From assembly GCA_029779845.1 (NCBI GenBank), contig JAKOZT010000092.1, forward strand, positions 62,001 to 126,000: a DNA stretch of 64,000 nt, in the 5' to 3' direction. The position numbers were made by a program, and so were the translations under genes. Below, in pieces: positions 20,597 to 28,850 of this stretch (positions are counted from its first letter, which is position 1; every line of letters starts with the position of its first letter). The DNA is from Pseudomonadota bacterium (GTDB lineage: Bacteria; Pseudomonadota; Gammaproteobacteria; Burkholderiales; Burkholderiaceae_C). The notes beneath the pieces were generated by a model. It did no database searches. It was not told where the DNA came from and saw only the letters and a program-made list of their open reading frames with translations.

Positions 20597-22969
20597 ATGA
20601 CAGCTACTCTCGACGGCGTCGTGCACGGTGCACACGCCTTGCTGCGCGCGGCCACGGCCGGCGCGCTCAACCTGGCAGCGGCCTGCCTGTTGCTGCTGAT
20701 GGCCGCCTGCGGCGGCAGCAGCGGCGACGACGGCCCCGCCGCCACCGCGCCGGCCATCACCACGCAGCCGGCGGCGGCGAGCGTTGAAGTCGGACAGACG
20801 GCCAGCTTCAGCGTCGTCGCCAGCGGCACGGCGCCGCTGACCTATCAATGGCAGCGCAACGGCACGGCGATCACCGGCGCCACCAGTGCAACCTACACCA
20901 CGCCCGCCGTCACCCGCGCGGACGACGGCGCCGCCTACAGCGTGGTCGTCAGCAACTCGGCCGGCTCGGTGACCAGTGCCACGGCGCTGCTGACCGCCGT
21001 CGCCGCGCAGGCGCCGACCCTCAGCGCGCAGCCCGCCGACGCCAGCGTCGTCGCCCCGGCCACCGCCACGTTCACGGTGCAAGCCCAGGGCAGCGCGCCG
21101 CTGGCCTACCAATGGCAGCGCAACGGCGCGGCCATTGCCGGCGCCACCAGCGCGAGCTACATCACGCCGGCCACCGCGCTGGCCGACAGCGGCGCGCGCT
21201 TCAGCGTGCTCGTGTCGAACGCCGCCGGCAGCATCACCAGCGACGAGGCCGAGCTGACCGTCACCGAATCCGTCGTCGCGCCGAGCATCACCACCGGCCC
21301 GGTCGGCCTGACGGTGCTCGCCGGCCAGCCGGCGCAGTTCAGCGTCAGCGCGAGCGGCACAGCACCATTGGCCTATCAATGGCGACGTAACGGCAGCGAC
21401 ATCCCAGGCGCGACGGCAGCACAGTACACGCTGGCAACGACCGTCGCAGGCGACGACGGTGCTGCGTTCAGCGTCGTCGTCAGCAACGCGGCTGGCAGCG
21501 TGACCAGCAATGCGGCCGTGCTGCGCATCGATGCCGGCGGCGCCGGTGCCTTCCCGACGCGCTCGCTGACGCTGATCGTGCCGGTCGCTGCCGGGGCGGC
21601 GGCCGATACAACGGCGCGCGCACTGGCCAGTTCGCTGGGTGCGGCGCTGGGGCAGACGGTCAGCGTGCGCAACGTGACATCCAACAGCGGCGCGACCGCG
21701 ATGCAGAACCTGGCAGCGGCGGCCGCCGACGGCTACACGCTGCTCCTCGGAAGAACCGTGATGAGTAGCTTCGAGGGGAGAGGCACCTCGCTCGACGACT
21801 TCGAGGCGCTCGGGCTGATCATCGAGACGCCGCTCCTGATCGCCGGCCGCCGCGACTTGCCGGCTGCGGACCATGCGACGCTGACGAGCTGGATCGCCGG
21901 GCAACCTGCAGGCAGCGTCAAGCTGTCCACGCAGGGCAGCCCCTCGGCATCGGAGCTGTGCGGCCGGCTGTTCTTCCAGCAGCACCGCGCCACGCCGACG
22001 ATCGTGCCCTATGCCGGCTCGGCGCCGGCCCTGGTCGATCTGCTGGCCGGCGTCAACGATCTGCTGTGCACCGAGGCGACGCCGACGATCGGCGACCGTA
22101 TCGCGGCGGGCACGCTGCGCGGTTATGGCCTCACCTCGCGCTGGAGCAGCCCGCTGGCGACGCTGGCTGGCGTGCCGACGCTCGATGCCTCGGGCCTGCC
22201 TGGCTTCGACGTCACCGAATGGCTTGGATTGCATGCGCCGAGCGGCACGCCGGCCGCGGTGCTCGATCGGCTGAACAGCGCGCTGCGCGAGGCCTTGGCT
22301 GATCCGGAGTTCGTGCGCCGCATCGGCCCGGACGGCGCGCGCGTCGTCGAGGGCGCTCGGCTCGGCCGCGCCGGTCACGCCAGCTTCGTCGCCGCCGAGA
22401 TCGCCCGCTGGGGAACGCTGCTGGCCGGCGAGCCAGCGGTGGTTGCCCCGTCAATCACGAACCAACCGCTGGACGTGACGGTGAGCCCGGGCGCCGCGGC
22501 GACCTTCAGCGTCATCGCGACCGGCACGGCGCCGCTCACCTATCAGTGGCGCAGGAACGGCAGCGACATCGCCGGCGCAACCGCGGCGAGCTACACGACG
22601 CCGGTCACCACGCTCGCCGACGACGGCGCGACCTTCAGCGTGATCGTCCGCAACGCCCATGCCGACGCAGCGACCAGCGCCGCCGCAACGCTGCGCGTCG
22701 TCAACGTTCCCGGCACGACGCTGGACGCGCTGTTCCGCAGCCGCAACTGCATGGCCTGCCACGCGCCCCTTGTCAAGCTGCTCGGGCCTTCATGGCAGCA
22801 AGTCGCGGGCCGCTACGCCGGCCGCAGCGACCAGGAGGCTTACCTCGTCGATCGGATCCGCCTCGGTGGAGTGGGAGCTTGGGGGCAAGTGCCGATGCCG
22901 TCCACGGCGCAAGTCACGGTCGATGAGGCAACCCAGATGGCGCGCTGGTTCATTGGCGGAGCGCCCTGA
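20597..22969 (+). CDS. Lipoprotein fusing Ig-like domains, a Bug/TctC binding domain and cytochrome c
   Basis: 790 residues from an ATG with GGGGGAG upstream. The lipobox LMAAC places the lipidated Cys at residue 38. Three Ig-like domains follow (about 50-137, 138-224, 227-312), each with a Tyr-Gln-Trp core and a Gly/Ala-Thr turn. Residues 318-612 match tripartite-tricarboxylate (Bug/TctC) binding proteins: FPTRSLTLIVPVAAGAAADT, DGYTLLLG, VPTLDASGLPGFDVTEW and APSGTPAAVLDRLN. A fourth Ig-like domain spans 616-703. The C-terminus is a class I cytochrome c with CMACH (718-722) and axial Met767 in a PMP turn, of the c-551/c-552 kind (DRIRLGGVGAWGQVPMP). I know of no characterised protein with this order. 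It would sit in the envelope and carry haem. Confidence 0.85.
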   Translation: MTATLDGVVHGAHALLRAATAGALNLAAACLLLLMAACGGSSGDDGPAATAPAITTQPAAASVEVGQTASFSVVASGTAPLTYQWQRNGTAITGATSATYTTPAVTRADDGAAYSVVVSNSAGSVTSATALLTAVAAQAPTLSAQPADASVVAPATATFTVQAQGSAPLAYQWQRNGAAIAGATSASYITPATALADSGARFSVLVSNAAGSITSDEAELTVTESVVAPSITTGPVGLTVLAGQPAQFSVSASGTAPLAYQWRRNGSDIPGATAAQYTLATTVAGDDGAAFSVVVSNAAGSVTSNAAVLRIDAGGAGAFPTRSLTLIVPVAAGAAADTTARALASSLGAALGQTVSVRNVTSNSGATAMQNLAAAAADGYTLLLGRTVMSSFEGRGTSLDDFEALGLIIETPLLIAGRRDLPAADHATLTSWIAGQPAGSVKLSTQGSPSASELCGRLFFQQHRATPTIVPYAGSAPALVDLLAGVNDLLCTEATPTIGDRIAAGTLRGYGLTSRWSSPLATLAGVPTLDASGLPGFDVTEWLGLHAPSGTPAAVLDRLNSALREALADPEFVRRIGPDGARVVEGARLGRAGHASFVAAEIARWGTLLAGEPAVVAPSITNQPLDVTVSPGAAATFSVIATGTAPLTYQWRRNGSDIAGATAASYTTPVTTLADDGATFSVIVRNAHADAATSAAATLRVVNVPGTTLDALFRSRNCMACHAPLVKLLGPSWQQVAGRYAGRSDQEAYLVDRIRLGGVGAWGQVPMPSTAQVTVDEATQMARWFIGGAP

Positions 22970-23196
22970 CCGCGCTGCGTCCCCGCGGCCGTGCGCCGGC
23001 CTCCACGCCGGCGCACGCGGCCCGGCCGCCCGCGGTGAGCGCGGCGCGCGCGGTTCCAACCCGGCCGGGGGCTGCCCGCCCCCGCCGGCGCACGCCCCGG
23101 ACGGGGCGGACGGCTTCGCGAGCCAGCCGCGTCCGCCGCGCTCACCGCGGGCGGGCGGGCCTTGACCGCCCCGCGCCGCTCGCCGATGCTGCGCGC
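22970..23196. repeat. GC-rich hairpin block with 21-bp inverted repeat
   Basis: The gap between the cytochrome fusion and the GST gene is almost pure G and C. An 11-bp stem (CGTGCGCCGGC at 22990-23000 with its complement at 23007-23017, six-base loop) stands just after the stop and may help end transcription. It is followed by a perfect inverted repeat with arms CCGCCCGCGGTGAGCGCGGC-like at 23026-23046 and 23134-23154, enclosing 87 bases that themselves fold. No convincing gene lies here. Confidence 0.7.
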
Positions 23197-23889
23197 ATGA
23201 CAACCGCACTCACGCTCCACTACCACCCGCTGTCCTCGTACTGCCAGAAGGTGCTGATCGCACTCGACGAGCTGGGCATCGCGGCCGACCTGCAACTGCT
23301 CGACCTCGGAGACGCCGCGCAGCGCGCCGCCTTCCTCGCGCTGTGGCCCACCGGCAAGATGCCGCTGCTGATCGACGGCAGCCGCGTGGTGCCCGAGACC
23401 AGCATCATCATCGAGCATCTGCAGCGTCACCACGCCGCCGCCGGCCGCGTGCTGATCCCGCACGAGCCCGACGCGGCGCTCGAAGTGCGCCTGTGGGACC
23501 GCCTCTTCGACCAGTACGTGATGACGCCGATGCAGGCGTTCACCGCCGACCTGCTGCGCCCGGAGGCGAAGCGCGATGCGCTGAACGTCGCGCAGGCGCG
23601 CGAACGGCTGGCGTCGACTTATGCCTTGATCGACAAGCACATGGCAGGCCGCAGCTGGGCCGCCGGCGAAGCCTTCACGATGGCCGACTGCGCCGCTGCG
23701 CCGGCGCTGTTCTATGCCGTGACCTACCTTCCGATCGGAGCGGAGCAGACGCGCCTGAACGCCTACTTCGAGCGGCTGATGGCGCGCCCCTCGGTGGCGC
23801 GCGCCGTCGACGCGGCGCGCCCCTGGTTCAGGTTCTACCCGGGGCACGGCGGCCTCGCGCGCCGCTTCTTCGATCCGGAGGCGGCCTGA
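23197..23889 (+). CDS. Glutathione S-transferase family protein
   Basis: 230 residues. The N-terminal thioredoxin fold shows YHPLSSYCQKVLIALDELG with Ser/Cys near the glutathione site, the cis-Pro in GKMPLLIDG and the glutathione-binding VVPETSIIIEHL. The all-helical C-terminal domain includes the N-capping motif region FTMADCAAAPALFYA. The class is uncertain; Ser13-Ser14-Tyr-Cys resembles beta/zeta-like bacterial enzymes. It abuts the convergent phaR gene with no bases between the two stop codons. Confidence 0.9.
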   Translation: MTTALTLHYHPLSSYCQKVLIALDELGIAADLQLLDLGDAAQRAAFLALWPTGKMPLLIDGSRVVPETSIIIEHLQRHHAAAGRVLIPHEPDAALEVRLWDRLFDQYVMTPMQAFTADLLRPEAKRDALNVAQARERLASTYALIDKHMAGRSWAAGEAFTMADCAAAPALFYAVTYLPIGAEQTRLNAYFERLMARPSVARAVDAARPWFRFYPGHGGLARRFFDPEAA

Positions 23890-24486
23890 TCAGCGCTTGG
23901 GCGGATGCAGCCCGCCCATGCCCGGGAACAGCGTCTCGGCCTGCTTGGCCATCTGCTCCTGCATCTGCATGAACATCGCCTTGCTCTGCTCGAGGTAGTT
24001 GCCCATCAGGCCCTGCATCGCCGGCGCCTGGCCCTGCAGGAACTGCGTCCACAGCTCGGGGCTCATCGCCTTCGGGTCGTACAGGCCCTTGGACTGCTCG
24101 GCGATGCGCTGCTGGATGTCGGTGAAGGTCTGCAGGTTCTTCTCGAGGTACGAGCCCATCATGCCCTGCATCGCGTGGCCGTAGAAGCGGATGATCTGCG
24201 ACAGCATCTGCGTGCTGAAGATCGGCACGCCGCCGGTCTCTTCCTCGAGGATGATCTGCAGCAGGATGCTGCGCGTCAGGTCTTCGCCGCTCTTGGCGTC
24301 GCGCACCACGAAGGCCTCGCCGGACATCACCATCCGCTTGACGTCGGCCAGCGTGATGTAGCTGCTCGAGCGCGTGTCGTACAGGCGCCGGTTCGGGTAC
24401 TTCTTCAGCACGCGCACCGCGGCGTCGTCGGCCTTCGCTGCGCTGGCTTGCGGGGCGGCCTTGGTCGTTCGGCGGGTGGCGGGCAT
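23890..24486 (-). CDS. phaR: Polyhydroxyalkanoate synthesis repressor
   Basis: 198 residues. The N-terminal PHB/PHA accumulation regulator DNA-binding domain is unmistakable: KKYPNRRLYDTRSSSYITL, then DVKRMV and DLTRSILLQIILEEE. The second half carries the repeated MQGMMGSYLEKNLQTF and MQGLMGNYLEQSKAMF helices of the granule-associated domain, ending in a Met/Gln-rich stretch. It represses phasin and other granule genes and is released by binding to PHB. With 3-hydroxybutyrate dehydrogenase elsewhere in the window it indicates PHB metabolism. Confidence 0.95.
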   Translation of the reverse strand: MPATRRTTKAAPQASAAKADDAAVRVLKKYPNRRLYDTRSSSYITLADVKRMVMSGEAFVVRDAKSGEDLTRSILLQIILEEETGGVPIFSTQMLSQIIRFYGHAMQGMMGSYLEKNLQTFTDIQQRIAEQSKGLYDPKAMSPELWTQFLQGQAPAMQGLMGNYLEQSKAMFMQMQEQMAKQAETLFPGMGGLHPPKR

Positions 24487-24579
24487 GGGCAGTGGGCTCC
24501 GGTGGGCTGCGTCGTGCAGGGCTGAAAAGATTCTAAGGAGGGGGCTTTCGCACACCCGGGCGGGTTTTCCCAGCCTGCA

Positions 24580-25653
24580 TCAGAGCACCGTCAACGTGCC
24601 CGCCGCGCCCTCGTCGACGCACCCGATCACCGCCGCCTGCTCGAAGCCATGCCGCGCGAACAGCGCGCGCACGTCGCCCACCGCGTCCGGCGCGCAGGCC
24701 ACCAGCAGCCCGCCGCTGGTCTGCGGATCGGTGAGCAGCGCGCGCTCGGTGGCATCGAAGCCCGCGGGCAGCGTCACCTCGTGCCCGTAGCCGGCCCAGT
24801 TGCGCCCCGACGCGCCGGTGACGAGGCCGCGCGCGGCCAGTTCGCGCACGCCTTCGAGCAGCGGCACCGCGGCCCAGTCGATCTCGATGCGGCAGCGCGC
24901 GCCGCGCGCCATCTCGAGCGCATGGCCGGCCAGGCCGAAGCCGGTGACATCGGTCACCGCGTGCACGCCCTGCAGCGCCGCGAGATCGGGCCCCGGTGTG
25001 TTCAGGCGCGTGGTGGTGGCGATCATCCGCGCGTAGCCGGCCTCGCCCAGCTCGCCCTTCTTCAGCGCCGCGCTCATCACGCCCACGCCGAGCGGCTTGC
25101 CGAGCACCAGCACATCGCCGGGGCGCGCATCGGCGTTGCGCTTGACGCGCTTCGGGTGCACCAGGCCCAGCGCGACCAGGCCGTAGATCGCCTCCACCGA
25201 GTCGATGGTGTGGCCGCCCGCGATCGGGATGCCCGCGGCGCGGCACACCGATGCGCCGCCTTCGAGGATGCGGCCGATGGTCTGCGTCGACAGCACGTTG
25301 ATCGGCATGCCCACCAGCGCGAGCGCGAGGATGGGCCGGCCGCCCATCGCGTAGACGTCGCTGATCGCGTTGGTGGCGGCGATGCGCCCGAAGTCGAACG
25401 GGTCGTCGACGATGGGCATGAAGAAGTCGGTGGTGGCGATCAGCGCCTGCTCGTCGTTGAGCTGGTAGACGGCCGCGTCGTCGCTGGTCTCGATGCCGAC
25501 CAGCAGTTCCTTGGGCACCGCCATCGCGGCGGTGCCTTCGAGGATCTTCGTCAGCACGCCGGGCGCGATCTTGCAGCCGCAGCCGCCGCCGTGCGACAGC
25601 GAGGTCAGGCGCGGCTCGGCGGTGGGGTCGGTGGTCTTCTCGGGAGCGTTCAT
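24580..25653 (-). CDS. selD: Selenide, water dikinase
   Basis: 357 residues. The catalytic Gly-rich segment reads SHGGGCGCKIAPG, with Cys at the position that is selenocysteine in some species, so no UGA recoding is needed. Other AIRS-fold motifs are present: TTDFFMPIVDDPFDFGRIAA split around residue 75, NAISDVYAMGG, IAGGHTIDS and VTDVTGFGLAGHALEMA. It makes selenophosphate from selenide and ATP for selenocysteine or 2-selenouridine. No mnmH, selA or selB gene lies in the window, so which use applies is open. Confidence 0.96.
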   Translation of the reverse strand: MNAPEKTTDPTAEPRLTSLSHGGGCGCKIAPGVLTKILEGTAAMAVPKELLVGIETSDDAAVYQLNDEQALIATTDFFMPIVDDPFDFGRIAATNAISDVYAMGGRPILALALVGMPINVLSTQTIGRILEGGASVCRAAGIPIAGGHTIDSVEAIYGLVALGLVHPKRVKRNADARPGDVLVLGKPLGVGVMSAALKKGELGEAGYARMIATTTRLNTPGPDLAALQGVHAVTDVTGFGLAGHALEMARGARCRIEIDWAAVPLLEGVRELAARGLVTGASGRNWAGYGHEVTLPAGFDATERALLTDPQTSGGLLVACAPDAVGDVRALFARHGFEQAAVIGCVDEGAAGTLTVL

Positions 25654-25678
25654 GCGGCGAGCATACCGGGCTGCGCGT

Positions 25679-26638
25679 TCACGCGGCGGCGAGGAACACC
25701 GAGAACCACCGTCGCTCGTCGCACCAGTGCGCGGGGCTCGAGAAGCCCGCCTCGCGCAGCAGCGCGGCGAAGCCCTCGGGCGTCCACTTGTGGCTGTTCT
25801 CGGTGTGGATGCGCTCGCCGGCGGCAAAGCGGCGCTCGTCGCCGCCGCGCCAACGCACGGCCAGGGCCTCGCGGGCCTCCAGGTGCATCTCGATGCGCGC
25901 GTGCATCGCGTCGTAGAACGCGACGTGGCGCCACTGGCGCGGCTCGAAATCCGCACCGAGGCGGCGGTTCAGATTGCGCAGCACGTTGAGGTTGAAGGCC
26001 GCGGTGACGCCGAGCGCATCGTCGTAGGCGGCTTCGAGCACGGCGCGCGGCTTGACGAGGTCGATGCCGATCAGCAGCGCGCCGCCGCGCGCCAGCGCGC
26101 GCGCTTCGCGCAGCAGGCGCAAGGCGTCGTCCGGCGCGAAGTTGCCGAGGCTCGAACCCGGGTAGAACACCAGCGCGGGTGCGTCCCCGGTGATGTGCGG
26201 CGCAAGCACGAGGCGCTGCGAGAAGTCCAGCCCGACGCCCAGCATCGCCAGGCCCGGGTGCGCGGCCTGCAGGCGCAGGAGCGCTTCGCGCAGGAACTCC
26301 ACCGCGATGTCCACCGCCACGTAGCGGCCCGGCCGCAGCAGAGGGAACAGGCGCGCGGCCTTGGCGCAGTCGCCCGCGCCGAGGTCGATCAGCGGGGGCG
26401 CGGGGCCGGCGATTCGCAGCGCCTCGGCGGCGATGGCCGCGCCGTGGCGCGCGAAGATCGCCGCTTCGGTGCGCGTCGGGTAGTACTCGTCGAGTTCGGT
26501 GATCGCGCTGAACAGCCGCGCGCCGAGCGCGTCGTAGAAGAGCTTCGGCGCCACCTGCGCCTGCGCGCGCAGCAGCCCCGCGGCGGCCTCGCGGGCCAGC
26601 GCGGCGTCGTCGACATGCTGGAGTTGCAGCAGCTGCAC
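25679..26638 (-). CDS. egtD: L-histidine N(alpha)-methyltransferase (ergothioneine synthesis)
   Basis: 319 residues starting at GTG. The EgtD pattern is clear: KLFYDALGARLFSAITELDEYYPTR is split at residues 32-56, then TEAAIF, the SAM motif LIDLGAGDCAKAARL, LVFYPGSSLGNF and the C-terminal WFSVFLA. It trimethylates histidine to hercynine. The usual partner egtB is not adjacent; selD follows after 25 bases. The start lies about 15 bases from the divergent cobalamin riboswitch, so the leader of btuB must be driven from within or near this gene. Confidence 0.92.
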   Translation of the reverse strand: MQLLQLQHVDDAALAREAAAGLLRAQAQVAPKLFYDALGARLFSAITELDEYYPTRTEAAIFARHGAAIAAEALRIAGPAPPLIDLGAGDCAKAARLFPLLRPGRYVAVDIAVEFLREALLRLQAAHPGLAMLGVGLDFSQRLVLAPHITGDAPALVFYPGSSLGNFAPDDALRLLREARALARGGALLIGIDLVKPRAVLEAAYDDALGVTAAFNLNVLRNLNRRLGADFEPRQWRHVAFYDAMHARIEMHLEAREALAVRWRGGDERRFAAGERIHTENSHKWTPEGFAALLREAGFSSPAHWCDERRWFSVFLAAA

Positions 26639-26651
26639 GGCGCTATCATCG

Positions 26652-26895
26652 CGCCGTTGGTGCTCGTCGAGGCGTTCCGCCGAGACGGTTCAACGGGAAT
26701 CAGGAAGGAAAAGGCCGGCGCGGCCCGCTCCCAACCTGAGCTGCCCCCGCAACGGTAAGCGGACGCAGGCCAGCCTCTCCGGCGCGGCCCGCGGCTCGTG
26801 ACACACGGCCACTGGAAGCGCAACGCCTCGCCGCGCCGCGCCCTGGGAAGGCGTCACGCGCAGTCTCCGTCAGCCCGGATACCGGCCAACGAGGT
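26652..26895 (+). promoter_or_regulatory. Cobalamin riboswitch (B12 box)
   Basis: The leader of btuB shows the conserved parts in order: GGTTCAACGGGAA near 26688, CTGCCCCCGCAACGGTAAGC near 26741, the CACTG element near 26810, GGGAAGGCG near 26844 and the B12 box GTCAGCCCGGATACCGGCC at 26869. It binds adenosylcobalamin and lowers expression of the downstream genes. About 80 bases between the box and the ATG contain GC-rich complementary stretches that could mask the ribosome-binding site. Confidence 0.95.
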
Positions 26896-26977
26896 GGCGC
26901 GCCGCGCGAGCGGCTCGCCGTGAGGCGCGAGGCCGCGGGGAAGCGGCGCACGCGCGTTTGCGACCCCGTTCTTCACC

Positions 26978-28843
26978 ATGATCCGTTCCTCTTCCGGCCG
27001 CGCCGCGCGCAGCCGCCATGCGCTTGCGGCGCTTGCCTGCTTCACCCCCCTTCTTCCCGCTGCCGCGCAGACCGCCGCGGCCGCCCTGCTCGACCCGGTG
27101 GTGATCACCGCCACGCGCACGCCGCAGCCGCTGTCGTCGGTGCTGGCCGACATCTCGGTGGTCGAGCGCGCCGAGATCGAGCGCAGCGGCGTCACCGGCG
27201 TGGCCGACCTGCTGGCGCGCCTGCCCGGCATCGAGTTCAGCCGCAACGGCGGCCCCGGCAGCGCCACCAGCGTGTTCGTGCGCGGCAGCGAGACGCGCCA
27301 CACCGCCGTCTACATCGACGGCGTGCGCGTCGATTCGCAATCCACCGGCGGCACGCCGTGGGAGCAGATCCCGCTCGACCAGATCGAGCGCATCGAGGTG
27401 CTGCGCGGCCCGGCCGCGGCGATCTACGGCTCGGATGCGGTGGCCGGCGTCATTCAACTCTTCACCAAGCGCGGCCAGGGCGCGCCGCGGCCGACCGCCT
27501 CGCTGACCGTCGGCTCCTACGGCACCTTGCAAGGCCAGATCGGCGTGAGCGGTTCGGCCGATTCGCTCGACTACTCGCTGTCGGCCGCGCACGGCCTCAG
27601 CGAAGGCTTCGACGCGCGCACGCCGGCCGTCGCCGGGCACAACCCCGACAAGGATGGCTGGAAGCGCAGTTCGCTGCAGGGCCGCGTCGGCTACCAGCTG
27701 AACGCCGTGCACCGCCTCGACGCCTCGCTGCTGGCGAGCAACCTGCGCTCCGGCTACGACGACTTCGCGCCCGGCGCCGACGACGAGAACCGCCACCACC
27801 TGCGCAGCGGCAGCCTCGGCTGGCAGGGCCGCTGGAGCGCCGACGCGACGACGCGGCTGCAGCTCGGCCAGACCGAGAGCCGCTACGAAAGCCAGCCGAA
27901 CTTCTACGGCACCGAGACGACGCTGCGCGACTACACGCTGCAGCATGAGCAGCGCTTCGGCGTGCACCTGCTGAGCGCCACGCTGGAGCGCCGCGAAGAC
28001 GAGCTGCTCAACCCCGCCACGATGTTCAGCGGCACGCTCAAAGGCAAGCGCCACCAGGACGCGATCGGCCTGGGCTGGCGCGGCGATTTCGGCAACCACG
28101 GCCTGCAGGCGCACGTCCGCCACGACGAAGACAGCGAGTTCGGCGGCAAGAGCACCGGCAGCGCCGCCTGGGGCTGGGCCTTCGCGCCGCAGTGGCGCGT
28201 GACGGCCTCGGCCGCCACCTCATTCCGCGTGCCCACGCTGTACCAGCGCTTCAGCCAGTACGGCAACCCCGACCTGGTGCCCGAAACCGGCCGCAACGTC
28301 GAACTCGGCCTGCGCTGGGCCAACGCCGGCAGCGAAGCCAGCCTGGCCGCGTGGCGCAACAAGGTGAGCAACCTGATCGACTTCGGCGCGCCCGGGCCGT
28401 GCCTGGACTCGTTCGGCTGCTACGTCAACGTCGGCCGCGCGCAGCTCGAAGGCATCACGCTGGCCGGCCGCACGCAGCTCGGCGGCGCAACGCTGCGCGG
28501 CTCGCTCGACTGGCACGACCCGCGCAACCTCGGCACCGACCAGGTGCTGGCGCGCCGCGCCAAGCGGCTCGCCAGTTTCGGCGCCGAGACCACGCTGGCC
28601 GGCTGGACCACCGGCGCGGAGGTGCAGGCCGCGGACCGGCGCTTCGAGTACGACTTCCTGGGCAATGCGCAGCGCCTGGGCGGCTACGGCCTCGTCAACC
28701 TGTTCGTCTCGACCCGGCTGACGCCCGAGCTGACGCTGGAAGGCCGCATCGACAACCTCGGCGACAAGGACTACCAGCTGGCGCGCAACTACGCCACCGC
28801 CGGGCGCAACGGCCAGGTGACGCTGCGCTGGGCGATGCCCTGA
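26978..28843 (+). CDS. btuB: TonB-dependent vitamin B12 receptor
   Basis: 621 residues. A signal peptide ends PAAAQ near residue 29. The TonB box region LDPVVITATRTPQPLS and the plug domain follow (VADLLARLPGIEFSRNGGPG; VFVRGSETRHTAVYIDGVRV; IERIEVLRGPAAAIYGSDAV, each near the family position), then a beta barrel ending in a final strand with terminal VTLRWAMP. The length and the riboswitch in front match BtuB, which imports cobalamin and cobinamide across the outer membrane. It heads the cobalamin operon. Confidence 0.95.
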   Translation: MIRSSSGRAARSRHALAALACFTPLLPAAAQTAAAALLDPVVITATRTPQPLSSVLADISVVERAEIERSGVTGVADLLARLPGIEFSRNGGPGSATSVFVRGSETRHTAVYIDGVRVDSQSTGGTPWEQIPLDQIERIEVLRGPAAAIYGSDAVAGVIQLFTKRGQGAPRPTASLTVGSYGTLQGQIGVSGSADSLDYSLSAAHGLSEGFDARTPAVAGHNPDKDGWKRSSLQGRVGYQLNAVHRLDASLLASNLRSGYDDFAPGADDENRHHLRSGSLGWQGRWSADATTRLQLGQTESRYESQPNFYGTETTLRDYTLQHEQRFGVHLLSATLERREDELLNPATMFSGTLKGKRHQDAIGLGWRGDFGNHGLQAHVRHDEDSEFGGKSTGSAAWGWAFAPQWRVTASAATSFRVPTLYQRFSQYGNPDLVPETGRNVELGLRWANAGSEASLAAWRNKVSNLIDFGAPGPCLDSFGCYVNVGRAQLEGITLAGRTQLGGATLRGSLDWHDPRNLGTDQVLARRAKRLASFGAETTLAGWTTGAEVQAADRRFEYDFLGNAQRLGGYGLVNLFVSTRLTPELTLEGRIDNLGDKDYQLARNYATAGRNGQVTLRWAMP

Positions 28844-28850
28844 GCGGCGC

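Noticed and set aside
20750-22720. Repeated DNA blocks that might be read as a tandem array.
   Set aside because: They are coding repeats of Ig-like domains, with divergent third positions and spacing of a protein fold, not a CRISPR or satellite array.
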